Source of the DNA: Spirochaetaceae bacterium
GTDB taxonomy: Bacteria; Spirochaetota; Spirochaetia; SZUA-6; Bin103
Direction of reading: 5' to 3'
Length of the DNA: 9,230 bases
NCBI GenBank assembly: GCA_028820215.1
Contig: JAPPKD010000334.1
Coordinates: forward strand, 2,517 to 11,746
Part shown: positions 1-6,460 of the stretch, piece after piece
Numbering within the stretch: the first letter of the stretch is position 1
How the letters are laid out: the number at the start of each line of letters is the position of its first letter
Translations under genes and position numbers: made by a program
Notes under the pieces: model-generated
The model's input: only the letters and a program-made list of their open reading frames with translations
Told to the model about the DNA's origin: nothing
The model's database searches: none

Positions 1-9
1 TTAATACAA

Positions 10-1116
10 CTATTGGCCGGCCCCCAACGGGGCGGGGCCCCGGGTCCCCCCATCGCCCCACCCACACCCCTTGCGCGTTCCGCCCCCCTGCGCGGCGCCG
101 GCCGCCAGCGCGCGCAGCTTGGCGCGGGCGACCGGTGGCGACAGCGGCACCAGTCCGCAGTCCGGGGCCGCCTGGATCTGCTCGGCCGGAAGGTGGGCGG
201 CCGCGGCCAGCAACCGCCCGGCCACCTCCTCCGGGCTCTCGACCTTGTCCGTGCCGTTGCTGATGCAGCCGTACAGCACCGTCTTGGACGGGCAGCGGCG
301 CAGCAACTCCGGGTCGAGCCCGGCGGCGGCGAACTCCAGCGCTACCTGCGCGACGCGGCTGCGCTCCAGTTCGGCCAGGATCGCCGGATAGCTGTCGACG
401 ATCGGCCGCGGCACGCCGGGCATGGGGTAGCTGTAGCAGACGTGAACGGTGCTGGCGGCATGGCGGATGCCGGCGGCAGCGCGGTCGAGCGCCTCGATTC
501 CCCACGTGCGCACCTTCTCCGGGTAACGGCTGAACACCGGCTCATCGAACTGGATGACCGCCGCGCCCATGCCGTCCAGCTCGCGCGCCTCCTGGTCGAG
601 CGCCGCAGCCACCGCCATCGCCATCGCCTCCTCGTCCCCGTAGTGCTCGTCCAGGGTCGAGTCGACCACGGTCATCGGACCGGGCAGAGTGACCTTCACG
701 GGCCGGTCCGACTCCGCCAGCAGGAAGCGCAGGTCGTCGGCCAGGATCGGCGCGGTGCGGCGGACCTGCCCCACGCACCGCCCCACCTCGGCCAGCCGCC
801 GGCGGTTGCGGGTCCACTTGCGCGCCAGGGTCGTGTAGTCGAAGCCGGCCAGGCGGGCGGTCACGTAAGTGAGGTACGAAGAGCGGCGCTGCTCGCCGTC
901 GCTGATGACGTCGATGCCGGCGCGGACCTGGTCGTGGACCGCCAGCCGCACCGCGTCGTCCTGCGCGTCGCGCAGGGGCCGGCCGGTCAGGCGCCAGCCG
1001 GCACCGCTGCCGTGCAGCCGCGGCGCGGCGTCTCCCAGCGGCGCTTCGCCCACCAGCCATGCCGGCCTGGGCATGGAGCCGATGACGGTGGTCCGGAACG
1101 GCCTTCCGGCGCTCAT
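10..1116 (-). CDS. Short MetE-like (cobalamin-independent methionine synthase family) methyltransferase
   Basis: A 368-residue cytoplasmic protein equivalent to the catalytic C-terminal barrel of MetE; the N-terminal half of classical MetE (about 750 residues in all) is absent. The family moves a methyl group to a zinc-activated thiol, usually homocysteine. Visible motifs: VIGSMPRP at 11-18, SDGEQRRSSY at 72-81, LPGPMTVVDSTLD at 144-156 and QFDEPVFS at 189-196. By alignment with E. coli MetE (His641, Cys643, Glu665, Cys726), the zinc ligands should be His225 and Cys227 (HVCY), Glu261 (ALEF) and Cys320 (PDCGL), so it looks active. The last ~25 residues are Gly-rich and carry no motif. The start is the first ATG after an in-frame stop; a weak GGAAG lies about 13 bases before it. 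It diverges from the nucleoside hydrolase across only ~35 bases. The methyl donor and acceptor cannot be read from sequence: it could be a core-MetE or a related methyltransferase. Confidence 0.88.
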   Translation of the reverse strand: MSAGRPFRTTVIGSMPRPAWLVGEAPLGDAAPRLHGSGAGWRLTGRPLRDAQDDAVRLAVHDQVRAGIDVISDGEQRRSSYLTYVTARLAGFDYTTLARKWTRNRRRLAEVGRCVGQVRRTAPILADDLRFLLAESDRPVKVTLPGPMTVVDSTLDEHYGDEEAMAMAVAAALDQEARELDGMGAAVIQFDEPVFSRYPEKVRTWGIEALDRAAAGIRHAASTVHVCYSYPMPGVPRPIVDSYPAILAELERSRVAQVALEFAAAGLDPELLRRCPSKTVLYGCISNGTDKVESPEEVAGRLLAAAAHLPAEQIQAAPDCGLVPLSPPVARAKLRALAAGAAQGGGTRKGCGWGDGGTRGPAPLGAGQ

Positions 1117-1150
1117 CGCACGCAGCCCACCACTTCCGGTTCACCCATGG

Positions 1151-2074
1151 ATGCGCCTAATGTACCTGCTGGCAGTGCACAAGATCATCCTGGACACCGA
1201 CATCGGGGACGACATCGACGACGCGCTGGCGCTGGCGTTCGCGCTCATGTGCGGGAAGATCGAGGTGCTCGGCGTCACCACCGTGTTCCGCGATACGGTC
1301 CGCCGAGCCGAGCTTGCCTGCTGCGTGCTGGAGGCGCTGGGACGCGGCGACGTGGCGGTCTACGCCGGCCTGGGCAAGCCCCTGATCGACCCGGTCGACG
1401 AGGGCCGGGAGGCGATCGCGGCGCATCGGCCGCGCCAGATGCAGGCGATCGAGCGCTATCCGGCATCGACCCGGCCCGCCGCCCTGGGCGCCGTCGACTT
1501 CATCGTCGACACGGTGATGAGCGGCGACGGCGACGTCACCCTGGTGCCGATCGGACCGCTGACGAACATCGCGTGCGCCTTCGCGCTCGAACCGCGCATG
1601 GCAGACAAGGCCAGGATCTGCCTCATGGGCGGGTGCACGCACCGCGCCCGACCGGAGTGGAACGCGCTGTGCGACCCGGAGGCGGCGCGGATCGTGTTCG
1701 GGACCGGCGTGCCGATCACGATGGTCGGCCTGGACGTGACCGAGCGCTGCCGCATGAGCTACGGCCAGGTGCGCGCCATCGGCGCGGTGGACCGACCGGT
1801 CAACCGGCTGTGCTTCGAGCTGATCCACCTCTGGGGCGGTGACGATCCGGAGCCCCGGCCCCTGCTGCACGATCCGCTCGCGGTCGCCATGGTGTTCGAT
1901 CCCACCTTCTGTGAGACTCGGCGCATGCGGATCGAGGTGGAGACGAGGTCCGAGCGCCTCAACGGGGCAACGGTGCCGGCGCGAGCCGGTGACGCCGAGC
2001 CCAACGCCGAGGTGTGCGTAGCGGTGGATGCACAGCGCTTCCTGCACCACTTCGTCAAGGCGCTGACTTCGTGA
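1151..2074 (+). CDS. Inosine/uridine-preferring nucleoside hydrolase family protein
   Basis: A 307-residue protein, normal length for the family, which cleaves the N-glycosidic bond of ribonucleosides to free base and ribose in purine/pyrimidine salvage. The Ca2+/ribose-binding signature DTDIGDDIDDALAL is at residues 15-28. Other family blocks follow: GVTTVFRD (41-48), PIGPLTN (133-139), LMGG (158-161), PEWNALCDPEAA (168-179), GLDVTE (193-198) and LLHDPLAVA (238-246), which carries the conserved His-Asp pair. No signal peptide is seen, so it should be cytoplasmic. Start choice is uncertain: ATG at 1151 and 1160 and GTG at 1175 are in frame and none has a clear ribosome site. GTG 1175 gives the most family-like N-terminus (Asp at residue 7). 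The stop overlaps the start of the ankyrin gene (GTGA), implying translational coupling. Substrate specificity cannot be assigned. Confidence 0.93.
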   Translation: MRLMYLLAVHKIILDTDIGDDIDDALALAFALMCGKIEVLGVTTVFRDTVRRAELACCVLEALGRGDVAVYAGLGKPLIDPVDEGREAIAAHRPRQMQAIERYPASTRPAALGAVDFIVDTVMSGDGDVTLVPIGPLTNIACAFALEPRMADKARICLMGGCTHRARPEWNALCDPEAARIVFGTGVPITMVGLDVTERCRMSYGQVRAIGAVDRPVNRLCFELIHLWGGDDPEPRPLLHDPLAVAMVFDPTFCETRRMRIEVETRSERLNGATVPARAGDAEPNAEVCVAVDAQRFLHHFVKALTS

Positions 2075-4071
2075 GCCAACCCCTCGACCCCGCGGGTGCC
2101 GCGGAGGCGCTGATCCGGGCCGCGCTGGACGGCGACGATGCGCGAGCGGATGAGATCCTGGAACGGGTTCCTGAGGTACGGCGGGATTCCTTGGCGTGCG
2201 CTCTGGCGGTGGCCGACCCGGAAGCCGCGGACCGGCTGAACTCCGCGAGCGTGAACACGGCGGTCCATCCGACCGGCTGGCCGCCCCTGCTCCTGCTGTG
2301 CAGCTCTCGCTACCGCACCGGCGATGCTGAGGTCGCCGCCGCGCGCCTGGACCTGGCGAGCAGGCTGCTGGAGTTGGACGCCGATCCCAACGCCGGGACC
2401 CGTGAGGCCGAGACCGTCCGCGGCTACCGCACCGTCCTGGGCGCCGCCGCAGGCCGCGCTCGCAGTGCGGCGCTGGTCCGCACGCTGCTGGCCGCGGGAG
2501 CCGACCCCGCCGACGGCCCGACGCTCTACGAGGGCTGCGCGATGTGGGAGGCCGTCCGCCTCCGCGACCGCGACAGCCTGGAAGCGCTGCTGGCCGCGGA
2601 TCCGCCGCAGTGGCACGTCTGCCACGCCCTGCCGCAAAGCCTGCAGTACGACGACGAGGAGTTGACCGGCCGCCTGCTGGAGGCCGGCGGCGACCCCAAC
2701 TGGACGATGGGCGCGTGGGGCTTCGGCGGCACCTGCCTGCACGAGGCGGTCGTCCTGGACGCCGGCCTGCCCGTGATCCGGGCCTTGCTCGACCACGGCG
2801 CCGAAGTGGGTGCCCGCGACCGGGACGGACGCACGCCGCTGGCACTCGCCGTCTGCCTCAACCGCGACGGGGCGGCGGCGCTGCTGCTGCAGCGAGGGGC
2901 ACGGGAGAGCGACGTGCGGGAGGCCGACCGCTGGGCCGGCGCCTGCTTCACCCATGATCGGGAGCGGGCCGACCGGATGCTCTCGTCGGACGCCGTGACC
3001 CTGCAGCCAGCCGATCACCTGTGGGTCTGCCGGGCTGCGCGCGGCGGGGACTCGCAGGCGGTCGCGCTGCTGCTGGCCGGCGGTGCCAACGCCCGCGCGG
3101 TCGATGACGACGGGCAGGCGGCGCTGCACCTGGCCGCGCTTGCCGGCGCCGTGACGGCGTGCCGGTCGCTGCTCGCCGCGGGCGCCGATCCGCGCGCGCT
3201 GAACTACGCCGGCCAGACCCCGCTCGACTGCGCGTTGAGCGTCCAGGATCCCACGACGCGCGCAGCGTTGGCGTCCTTGCTACGTGGTGCCGGGGCGAGC
3301 CCGAGCACCCGGACCTACGACGACCCAGCGTTCGCCCCAGTGTTCGAACGCGCCGCGGACGCCGTCGTCGACGGCGACGTGGATGTGCTGCGGGCGCTCC
3401 TGGACGAGAACCCGGAGCTGGCCACGGCGCGCTCATCCCGGCCGCACCGATGCACGCTGCTGCACTACCTGGCCGCCAACGGCGTGGAGGACGAGCGCCA
3501 GAAGACCCCGGCCAACGCCGTCGAGGTGATCGAGGTGCTGACCGGCGCCGGCAGCGATCCCGACGCGAGCTGCTACACCTACCGGGGCGGCCCCGGCGAG
3601 ACCACCGCCGGGCTGCTGGAGGGCAGCGCACCGCCCCGGGACGCCGGGTTGACGCTGCCCATGCTCGCGGCGCTGGCCCGCGGCGGCGCGCGGCTGGACG
3701 AGACGTACACGCTGCTCGTCCGGCTCTACGCGGCCCTGCAGGCCGCCGATGCCGCGAGCACCGAGGCGGCCGTCGACGCGTCCCCGGAAGTCGCCGGCCG
3801 AGCGCTGGTTGAGAGCGTCACCCTGGGGGCCATCGCGGTCATGCGCGCCCTCCTGGACGCCGGCGTGGATGTCGACAGCCGGCGCAGCGACGGCACGACG
3901 GCGCTGCACCAAGCCGCCTTCGAGGGGAACGCCGAACTGGTCGAGGAGCTGCTCGCGCGCGGCGCCGACCTCAGCCTGCGGGACGCCGTCTATGAAGGCA
4001 CGCCGTCCGGCTGGGCTGAAGCCGGCGGGAACGAGGACCTCGCAAAGCGCCTCGCCGCTCGGTCCGGGTAG
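2071..4071 (+). CDS. Large ankyrin-repeat protein coupled to nucleoside hydrolase
   Basis: A 666-residue ankyrin-repeat protein with no signal peptide or membrane segment, so probably a cytoplasmic protein-binding scaffold. Clear repeat cores are at residues 99-108 (LLELDADPNA), 136-145 (RTLLAAGADP), 201-209, 221-227 (TCLHEAV), 252-261 (DGRTPLALAV), 348-359 (GQAALHLAALAG), 381-389 and 608-633 (GTTALHQAAF through ELLARGADLS). The block TLLHYLAANGVE (462-473) and the late EGTPSGWA (642-649) are typical of a large bacterial ankyrin family that otherwise lacks a known function. The start is GTG at 2071, inside the hydrolase stop (GTGA), which supports coupled translation; frame openness extends upstream only because it overlaps the hydrolase. 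The stop lies 6 bases from the 3' end of the convergent tRNA-Val gene. The partner protein is unknown; regulation or inhibition of the hydrolase is only a hypothesis from the overlap. Confidence 0.92.
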   Translation: MSQPLDPAGAAEALIRAALDGDDARADEILERVPEVRRDSLACALAVADPEAADRLNSASVNTAVHPTGWPPLLLLCSSRYRTGDAEVAAARLDLASRLLELDADPNAGTREAETVRGYRTVLGAAAGRARSAALVRTLLAAGADPADGPTLYEGCAMWEAVRLRDRDSLEALLAADPPQWHVCHALPQSLQYDDEELTGRLLEAGGDPNWTMGAWGFGGTCLHEAVVLDAGLPVIRALLDHGAEVGARDRDGRTPLALAVCLNRDGAAALLLQRGARESDVREADRWAGACFTHDRERADRMLSSDAVTLQPADHLWVCRAARGGDSQAVALLLAGGANARAVDDDGQAALHLAALAGAVTACRSLLAAGADPRALNYAGQTPLDCALSVQDPTTRAALASLLRGAGASPSTRTYDDPAFAPVFERAADAVVDGDVDVLRALLDENPELATARSSRPHRCTLLHYLAANGVEDERQKTPANAVEVIEVLTGAGSDPDASCYTYRGGPGETTAGLLEGSAPPRDAGLTLPMLAALARGGARLDETYTLLVRLYAALQAADAASTEAAVDASPEVAGRALVESVTLGAIAVMRALLDAGVDVDSRRSDGTTALHQAAFEGNAELVEELLARGADLSLRDAVYEGTPSGWAEAGGNEDLAKRLAARSG

Positions 4072-4077
4072 GTCGGA

Positions 4078-4151
4078 TGGGCGATACTGGACTCGAACCA
4101 GTGACCCCTAGCATGTCAAGCTAGTACTCTAGCCATCTGAGCTAATCGCCC
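4078..4151 (-). tRNA. tRNA-Val (anticodon GAC)
   Basis: The minus strand folds into a complete 74-base cloverleaf. The acceptor stem is GGGCGAT/ATCGCCC, the D stem GCTC/GAGT, the anticodon stem CTAGC/GCTAG with loop TTGACAT, and the T stem ACTGG/CCAGT with loop TTCGAGT. The anticodon GAC is at 4115-4117 and reads Val codons GTC and GTT. The discriminator base is A and CCA is not encoded. It starts 34 bases after the phhB stop on the same strand, with no obvious terminator between, so it may be processed from the phhB transcript. Confidence 0.97.
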
Positions 4152-4185
4152 TGAGCCGCAACCCTCCGCGCGCGGCGGGCCGCTG

Positions 4186-4479
4186 TCAAGAGACCCACGA
4201 GATCGCGCTGATCTCCGCCGCCAGGTCCACGTCCTTCTGCGTGATCCGCCGGCCGGCGTCATGAGTGTTGAGCCGGACGCGCACCGTGCTGTAGACGTTC
4301 CACAGCTCCGGATGGTGGTTCGCCGCCTCCGCCGCGAAGGCGATGCGGACGATGAACGACACCGCCTCGCGGAAGCTCCCGAACTTGAACTCCCGCTGCA
4401 GCGCGTCGCCGTCCCGGCTCCAGCCGGCCAGCCCCTGCAGGGCTCCCTGGATCTGATCGTCGGAGAGCGCGGTTGCCAT
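4186..4479 (-). CDS. phhB: Pterin-4a-carbinolamine dehydratase (4a-hydroxytetrahydrobiopterin dehydratase)
   Basis: A 97-residue cytoplasmic enzyme, usual length for the PCD/PhhB family, which dehydrates 4a-hydroxytetrahydropterin so that the cofactor of aromatic amino-acid hydroxylases can be recycled. The family signature is clear: EAANHHPELWNVYSTV at residues 51-66, with catalytic His55 and His56, followed by LNTHDAG at 70-76 with the third active-site His73, then ITQKDVDLA. No hydroxylase gene is present in this window; solitary copies are common and some may serve other pterin or molybdopterin roles. The start is ATG 4479. A TANNNT box (TAGGCT, minus strand of 4486-4491) ends 6 bases before it and TTGGAC lies 18 bases further up (4510-4515), which would fit a leaderless transcript; the GGGGGTAGG there is otherwise a weak ribosome site. 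Confidence 0.93.
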   Translation of the reverse strand: MATALSDDQIQGALQGLAGWSRDGDALQREFKFGSFREAVSFIVRIAFAAEAANHHPELWNVYSTVRVRLNTHDAGRRITQKDVDLAAEISAISWVS

Positions 4480-4485
4480 GCCCGA

Positions 4486-4515
4486 AGCCTACCCCCACGC
4501 CTGGCGGCTGTCCAA
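4486..4515 (-). promoter_or_regulatory. Candidate phhB promoter (leaderless spacing)
   Basis: On the minus strand TTGGAC (4510-4515) and TAGGCT (4486-4491) are separated by 18 bases. The -10-like box ends 6 bases before the phhB ATG, so transcription would begin at or next to the start codon. Each hexamer matches the sigma-70 consensus at only three positions, so this is tentative. Confidence 0.35.
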
Positions 4516-4526
4516 CGCGGCACGCC

Positions 4527-4556
4527 TTGACCCAGCGGCCCTGGAAGTGGTATGTG
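4527..4556 (+). promoter_or_regulatory. Candidate promoter for tRNA-Asn
   Basis: TTGACC (4527-4532, five of six consensus positions) is followed after 18 bases by TATGTG (4551-4556, three of six). Transcription would start around 4563, about 25 bases before the mature tRNA-Asn 5' end, a normal leader for a tRNA gene. The weak -10 box keeps confidence moderate. Confidence 0.45.
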
Positions 4557-4587
4557 ATACGCCGTTGGGCGTCCGCGTCCAGCCCGA

Positions 4588-4660
4588 TCCCCTGTAGCTC
4601 AGTTGGTAGAGCGGGTGGCTGTTAACCACCAAGTCGCATGTTCGAGTCATGCCGGGGGAG
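4588..4660 (+). tRNA. tRNA-Asn (anticodon GTT)
   Basis: A complete 73-base cloverleaf. The acceptor stem is TCCCCTG/CGGGGGA (one G-T pair), the D stem GCTC/GAGC, the anticodon stem GGTGG/CCACC with loop CTGTTAA, and the T stem GCATG/CATGC with loop TTCGAGT. The anticodon GTT is at 4621-4623. The discriminator is G and CCA is not encoded. Everything from just behind its 3' end to about 8000 looks accessory, so this tRNA marks the edge of the island-like region, but I find no copy of its 3' end downstream. Confidence 0.97.
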
Positions 4661-4672
4661 TCAGCTCCCGCC

Positions 4673-4703
4673 CTGTCTGTCGGTCTGCCCCGTCCCCAGA
4701 CAG
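4673..4703 (+). terminator. Possible hairpin behind tRNA-Asn
   Basis: CTGTCTG (4673-4679) and CAGACAG (4697-4703) are perfect inverted 7-mers around a 17-base loop, starting 13 bases after the tRNA-Asn 3' end. An alternative 5-bp stem GTCTG/CAGAC sits inside it. No T-run follows, so it would be a weak or factor-assisted terminator, or a processing structure. Confidence 0.3.
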
Positions 4704-5223
4704 AAGCCGTGCCAATTGCTGACCCGCGACGAGGAGCGACGCTATGAGGGCGCGGATCATGAACACCTGCCTTGATTGACGGCATGACGCTGGCACGCGA
4801 AATCTAGGTCTTCGCCGGAAAAAGCACCATCGAGTTGGTCCACGGCCATGCGCCGCGAGGCGCTCTTCTCCGATCGCGGCACTTTCGAGGACGAAATCGA
4901 CATGGTGCTGAGCAACGCCAAGGGTCTCGCCGGCGTCGACCTCGTGCTAATGGGTACTGATCGTCGTCGATGACGCGGAATGCCGGCTGCCGGCCATGAC
5001 CTCCTGGAGTGGTTCCTCCCGAAACGCCCTGGCCTCTACCGCCAAGTGCGGGCGCTGGTCACGGTGAAACGGCGCCCACGACCTCGCTCGGCTTCTACAC
5101 AGTAGACGAGATCGGCAAGCCCCCGGGGCCGTACTTCGCCGCTGCCCGGAGCAAGGGCCAACACCCGCATCCATCGTCGCCATCCCGGCGGCCCCTCTGT
5201 TACCGTCCTTCGACCTCTTGAAT
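4704..5223. other. About 520-base gap with decayed coding fragments, no intact gene
   Basis: I find no intact gene here. A plus-strand fragment at 4848-4973 (41 codons, beginning MRREALFSD) has GC-biased third positions and looks like real former coding sequence. It ends at a TGA. The same frame then reopens at 4974-5105 with GHDLLEWFLPKRPGLYRQVR, while a neighbouring frame around 4954-4980 reads VLIVVDDAEC. Stops and frame changes between adjacent protein-like pieces suggest a degraded gene. I do not recognise the family. A minus-strand open frame covering 4947-5432 has no recognisable domain and mixed composition, and I treat it as chance. Confidence 0.4.
4848..5105 (+). pseudogene. Decayed gene fragment of unknown family
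   Basis: Three protein-like pieces lie end to end in two frames: residues beginning MRREALFSDRG (4848-4973, stop TGA), VLIVVDDAECRLPA (about 4954-4995, the next frame), and AGHDLLEWFLPKRPG (about 4989-5105, first frame again, stop TAG at 5103). A single insertion or deletion near 4950 and another near 4990 would join them into one longer frame, suggesting an old gene broken by frameshifts. No start with a ribosome site is visible and the family is not recognised. Sequencing error is an alternative explanation for the frame changes. Confidence 0.25.
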
Positions 5224-5252
5224 TTGACCAAGGAGGCAAATTCCCATATACT
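5224..5252 (+). promoter_or_regulatory. Strong sigma-70-type promoter upstream of the AbiU2-type gene
   Basis: TTGACC (5224-5229) and TATACT (5247-5252) each match the consensus at five of six positions and are exactly 17 bases apart. This is the best promoter in the window. Transcription should start near 5258-5260, giving a leader of roughly 195 bases to the ATG at 5455. The AAGGAGG at 5230-5236 lies in the promoter spacer, so it would not be in the mRNA. Confidence 0.6.
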
Positions 5253-5462
5253 ATGGTCATCTTTATTGCCTTCCGTTACAGGGAATTGGGAGAGACGGTC
5301 ACTGTAGAAGGTTGGGTCAGCATTCCCGAGATCGTCGCAGGCAACCAGGCAATCGATTTGCCGCTGAGTGGACGCGAAGGAGAGAACCCTCTCGTCCGTT
5401 TGGAGCGCGGAGAAGTGATCCAGAAAACGCACCGATCGATTCCTGATATTTCTGATGAATGA
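5253..5462 (+). CDS. Doubtful small ORF in the leader of the AbiU2-type gene
   Basis: An open frame of 69 codons beginning MVIFIAFRYRELGETV and overlapping the next gene by 8 bases. The frame is actually open from 5106. No known domain, signal peptide or membrane span is evident. In its favour: the overlap with the downstream gene and plausible amino-acid content. Against: its ATG directly follows the -10 box of a strong promoter, so an mRNA from that promoter would begin after this ATG. The AAGGAGG upstream is 16 bases away, too far to act as its ribosome site. Either an internal start or another promoter is used, or this is simply untranslated leader. Confidence 0.25.
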   Translation: MVIFIAFRYRELGETVTVEGWVSIPEIVAGNQAIDLPLSGREGENPLVRLERGEVIQKTHRSIPDISDE

Positions 5463-6225
5463 GGGCGTCTTGAAGCGGCTGTCCCTTCCTCAAAACGCGG
5501 ACAAGTTGGGGCGTAAATTCAACATGATCTTTCACAGCCTGTACAACGACTGGGGTTCATGTCTCGTGAGATACAAGGAATTTTGGGAGCTCTTCGGCGA
5601 CTCGGATCGAGTCAAGCTCTTGAATGCTATCGGCAGCGGGTTATTCTGGGATGTACAGCAATTGTCCTGGAGCGACTTGATGTTGCGCCTGACCAGGCTG
5701 ACGGATCCCCCGACGAGTGGGACCAAGGACAACCTGACTGTCACAAGGCTGCCGCACCTCTGTGAAGACCGATACCTGCGAGATGAGGTCTGCGGCCTCG
5801 TCGACAAAGCGGTCCGCGCCGCAGAGTTTGCTCGCGACTGGCGAAACCGGCGCATCAGTCACTCGGATCTAGAGCTGGCAATTGACCCCAGTGCGAAACC
5901 ACTCGCCACGGCCGACCTGACGAAGGTAAAGGCGACGCTAGATGCGGTACATGCCGTCCTGAATACGATTAGTGTGCGCCTCTTGGACGCAGGCATTCAC
6001 AACGATGTCGTCGTAACGCCTCGTGCCCGTGCCTTCGCAGCCTACCTAAAGCAACTCGCCGACTCCGTGCAGTACATCGACTCTGTGATCGACCCGAGCG
6101 GAAACCTGCCGGTTACTGATCTAGCTCCAGCCACCACCTTTCTGCAGAGGCTTGATCGCAGGCCGACGTGGCAACACCAGAGGGCGGTAGTCGAACTGAG
6201 GGAAGCTGCTCGCAGGTTCAAGTGA
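5455..6225 (+). CDS. AbiU2-type HEPN domain protein (putative abortive-infection/defence)
   Basis: A 256-residue soluble, largely helical protein that I assign to the AbiU2 HEPN family by pattern: FHSLYNDW (26-33), KEFWELFGDS (41-50), then LMLRLTRLTDPPTSGTKDNL (75-94) and EFARDWRNRRISHSDLELAI (124-143). The last block contains the HEPN-type R-x5-H motif (Arg130 to His136, followed by Ser-Asp), thought in HEPN proteins to form an RNase active site. AbiU2 was named from lactococcal phage-abortive infection; activity here is inference. About 65 residues follow the usual core. The start ATG has no clear ribosome site and overlaps an upstream open frame by 8 bases. The DNA is much less GC-rich than its neighbours (27 of 60 bases in 5521-5580), suggesting transfer. 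No nucleotidyltransferase partner or AbiU1-like gene is adjacent. Confidence 0.82.
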   Translation: MNEGVLKRLSLPQNADKLGRKFNMIFHSLYNDWGSCLVRYKEFWELFGDSDRVKLLNAIGSGLFWDVQQLSWSDLMLRLTRLTDPPTSGTKDNLTVTRLPHLCEDRYLRDEVCGLVDKAVRAAEFARDWRNRRISHSDLELAIDPSAKPLATADLTKVKATLDAVHAVLNTISVRLLDAGIHNDVVVTPRARAFAAYLKQLADSVQYIDSVIDPSGNLPVTDLAPATTFLQRLDRRPTWQHQRAVVELREAARRFK

Positions 6226-6440
6226 GGTCTCACCATGGATTCCCTGCCGGCGGCGCCCAGGGCCCTCTCGTCGCTCTGGCGAACGATATTGGGATGAACG
6301 CTCATCTAGTCTCATCGATGCCGGAGCGGAAGACCGTGCATACGAAGCCGTCGTGTGTGGCACTCCGCTCACGCCGCTGCCTGGGTGCGGCGAATTGGTG
6401 GTTCGATCGGCAGCGAGCCGGGCACGCCGAACAGCCCTAC
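6226..6440. other. Short gap between AbiU2-type gene and insertion sequence
   Basis: About 215 bases with open frames but no recognisable protein, RNA or terminator hairpin. Rejoining the flanks of the insertion sequence across the TA site does not restore any gene I can recognise, so the element appears to have landed in non-coding or already degraded DNA. Confidence 0.5.
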
Positions 6441-6460
6441 TAGTGGACTGTAACATGCAT

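Noticed and set aside
13..1842. Very long plus-strand open frame (609 codons) opposite the MetE-like gene and through the nucleoside hydrolase
   Set aside because: It is a shadow of GC-rich coding on the other strand and in another frame: Arg/Gly/His-rich, no domain, and both real genes have full family motifs.
1157..3129. Long minus-strand frames (562 and 456 codons) opposite the nucleoside hydrolase and ankyrin genes
   Set aside because: Low-complexity Arg/Ala/Gly-rich translations with no motif, antisense to well-supported genes.
4636..4660. tRNA-Asn 3' end as an integrase attachment site
   Set aside because: I found no second copy of this segment downstream and no integrase gene in the window.
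5230..5236. AAGGAGG as ribosome site of the 69-codon frame
   Set aside because: It is 16 bases from the ATG and lies between the -35 and -10 boxes of a strong promoter, so it would not be transcribed from there.
4947..5432. Minus-strand 161-codon frame across the gap and AbiU2 leader
   Set aside because: No recognised domain, no ribosome site, crosses regions of very different composition and the strong plus-strand promoter.
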